Below, piece after piece: positions 30,127-30,461 of a DNA stretch of 30,461 nucleotides. The notes below the pieces were generated by a model, which was not told where the DNA came from, did not search any database, and saw only the letters and a program-made list of their open reading frames with translations. Position 1 is the first letter of the stretch, and every line of letters begins with the position of its first letter. The position numbers and the translations under genes are program-made. This DNA comes from [Eubacterium] saphenum (GTDB taxonomy: Bacteria > Bacillota > Clostridia > Oscillospirales > Ruminococcaceae): the NCBI GenBank assembly GCA_004554555.1, contig SFLN01000008.1, forward strand, positions 1 through 30,461. Direction: 5' to 3'.

Positions 30127-30155
30127 ATTATAGCAAATCCCGCCCGAAAAATCAA
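30127..30155 (-). promoter_or_regulatory. Promoter of tRNA-Arg
   Basis: On minus: TTGATT (30150-30155), 17 bases, TATAAT (30127-30132). Confidence 0.82.
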
Positions 30156-30228
30156 GGCGAAAAAGCTAATCTTGTGCAAAAGTTATAAAAAGGCGCAAAA
30201 AATGCGTTAAGTTTATACAAAATGCATA

Positions 30229-30258
30229 TTGACGAAACACATCAAAACGTGCTATATT
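30229..30258 (+). promoter_or_regulatory. Plus-strand promoter at the right edge
   Basis: TTGACG (30229-30234), 18 bases, TATATT (30253-30258). It points out of the window into the repeated leader described next. Confidence 0.65.
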
Positions 30259-30290
30259 ATTAAATGAAAAACAAAAAAGTTCAAAAACGC

Positions 30291-30418
30291 TGAAACTTTT
30301 TTGAAAAACTCCGCGACTACGGTTATGCAAGCGGAAAAATTTCCGAGAAAATTTTGAAACAGGTGAAACTTTTCCCGGAAACCCCGCGACTACCATAACA
30401 AGCGGAGAAAAATCCGTT
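30291..30418 (+). repeat. Two tandem leader-like units (period 73)
   Basis: Units at 30291-30345 and 30364-30418 share TGAAACTTTT, then CCGCGACTAC, a 6-7 base variable part, AAGCGGA and AAAA..TCCG. CCGC and GCGG can pair in each unit. No reading frame with a ribosome binding site is present before the window ends, so this may be an untranslated leader of a gene beyond 30461. Confidence 0.65.
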
Positions 30419-30461
30419 TAATACATCCGAGTGCCCGATAACTCAGAGATGTTTTAAAAAA

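Noticed and set aside
30166..30396. A 76-residue minus frame at the right edge
   Set aside because: It crosses the tRNA-Arg promoter and the tandem leader units and has no ribosome binding site.

Overview
The window looks like a chromosomal segment of a Gram-positive Clostridia member, probably Oscillospirales/Ruminococcaceae-like (an inference from gene content, not a search). Supporting signs are spoVS beside ymdB, a YerC/TrpR-like regulator, NfnAB, DUF6514- and DUF624-like proteins, strong AGGAGG-type ribosome binding sites, several near-consensus sigma-A promoters (TTGACA, 17 bp, TATAAT), CCA-encoding tRNA genes and A+T-rich intergenic DNA around genes of about 50% GC.

Layout. Positions 1-490 hold three tandem copies of the comEC start region, followed by a comEC reading frame broken near its 5' end. 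A cobalamin riboswitch (about 2445-2720) then controls a membrane-anchored DUF4430 (transcobalamin-like) protein and an ECF transporter S component. A MATE exporter follows on the minus strand, then a GGDEF-GAF protein on plus. Between the GGDEF gene and tRNA-Asp lies an intergenic array of perfect hairpins. Next on minus are the tRNA-Val/tRNA-Asp operon, hslO, and a yerC-methyltransferase operon. A small DUF6514-like gene overlaps an opposing small ORF. The bifurcating transhydrogenase genes nfnA-nfnB read left, divergently from a marR-ABC-ABC heterodimeric exporter operon.

From 17.9 to 18.5 kb there is a second hairpin-rich intergenic segment that shares sequence modules with the first. After it, on minus, come a uridine-kinase-like gene, ansA, spoVS, ymdB and purA in a tightly packed row, then a DUF624 gene and an unlisted 35-residue membrane protein with its own promoter. 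Upstream of these is a divergent ECF sigma factor followed by an 887-residue single-pass membrane protein with a long acidic cytoplasmic part, then aspS. The right end holds a small Pro/Gln-rich zinc-ribbon membrane protein (plus), tRNA-Arg (minus), and a promoter followed by two related leader-like repeats cut by the window edge.

The most notable signals are: (1) a family of dispersed hairpin elements whose copies differ by compensatory base-pair changes; (2) a conserved two-hairpin 3' trailer shared by unrelated tRNA transcripts, including one covarying pair; (3) the riboswitch-controlled DUF4430 plus S-component pair as a likely B12 capture and uptake unit; (4) the ECF sigma/acidic membrane protein pair; and (5) the triplicated, frame-broken comEC start. 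No CRISPR array, transposase, integrase or phage gene was seen. All motif alignments here were made by eye.
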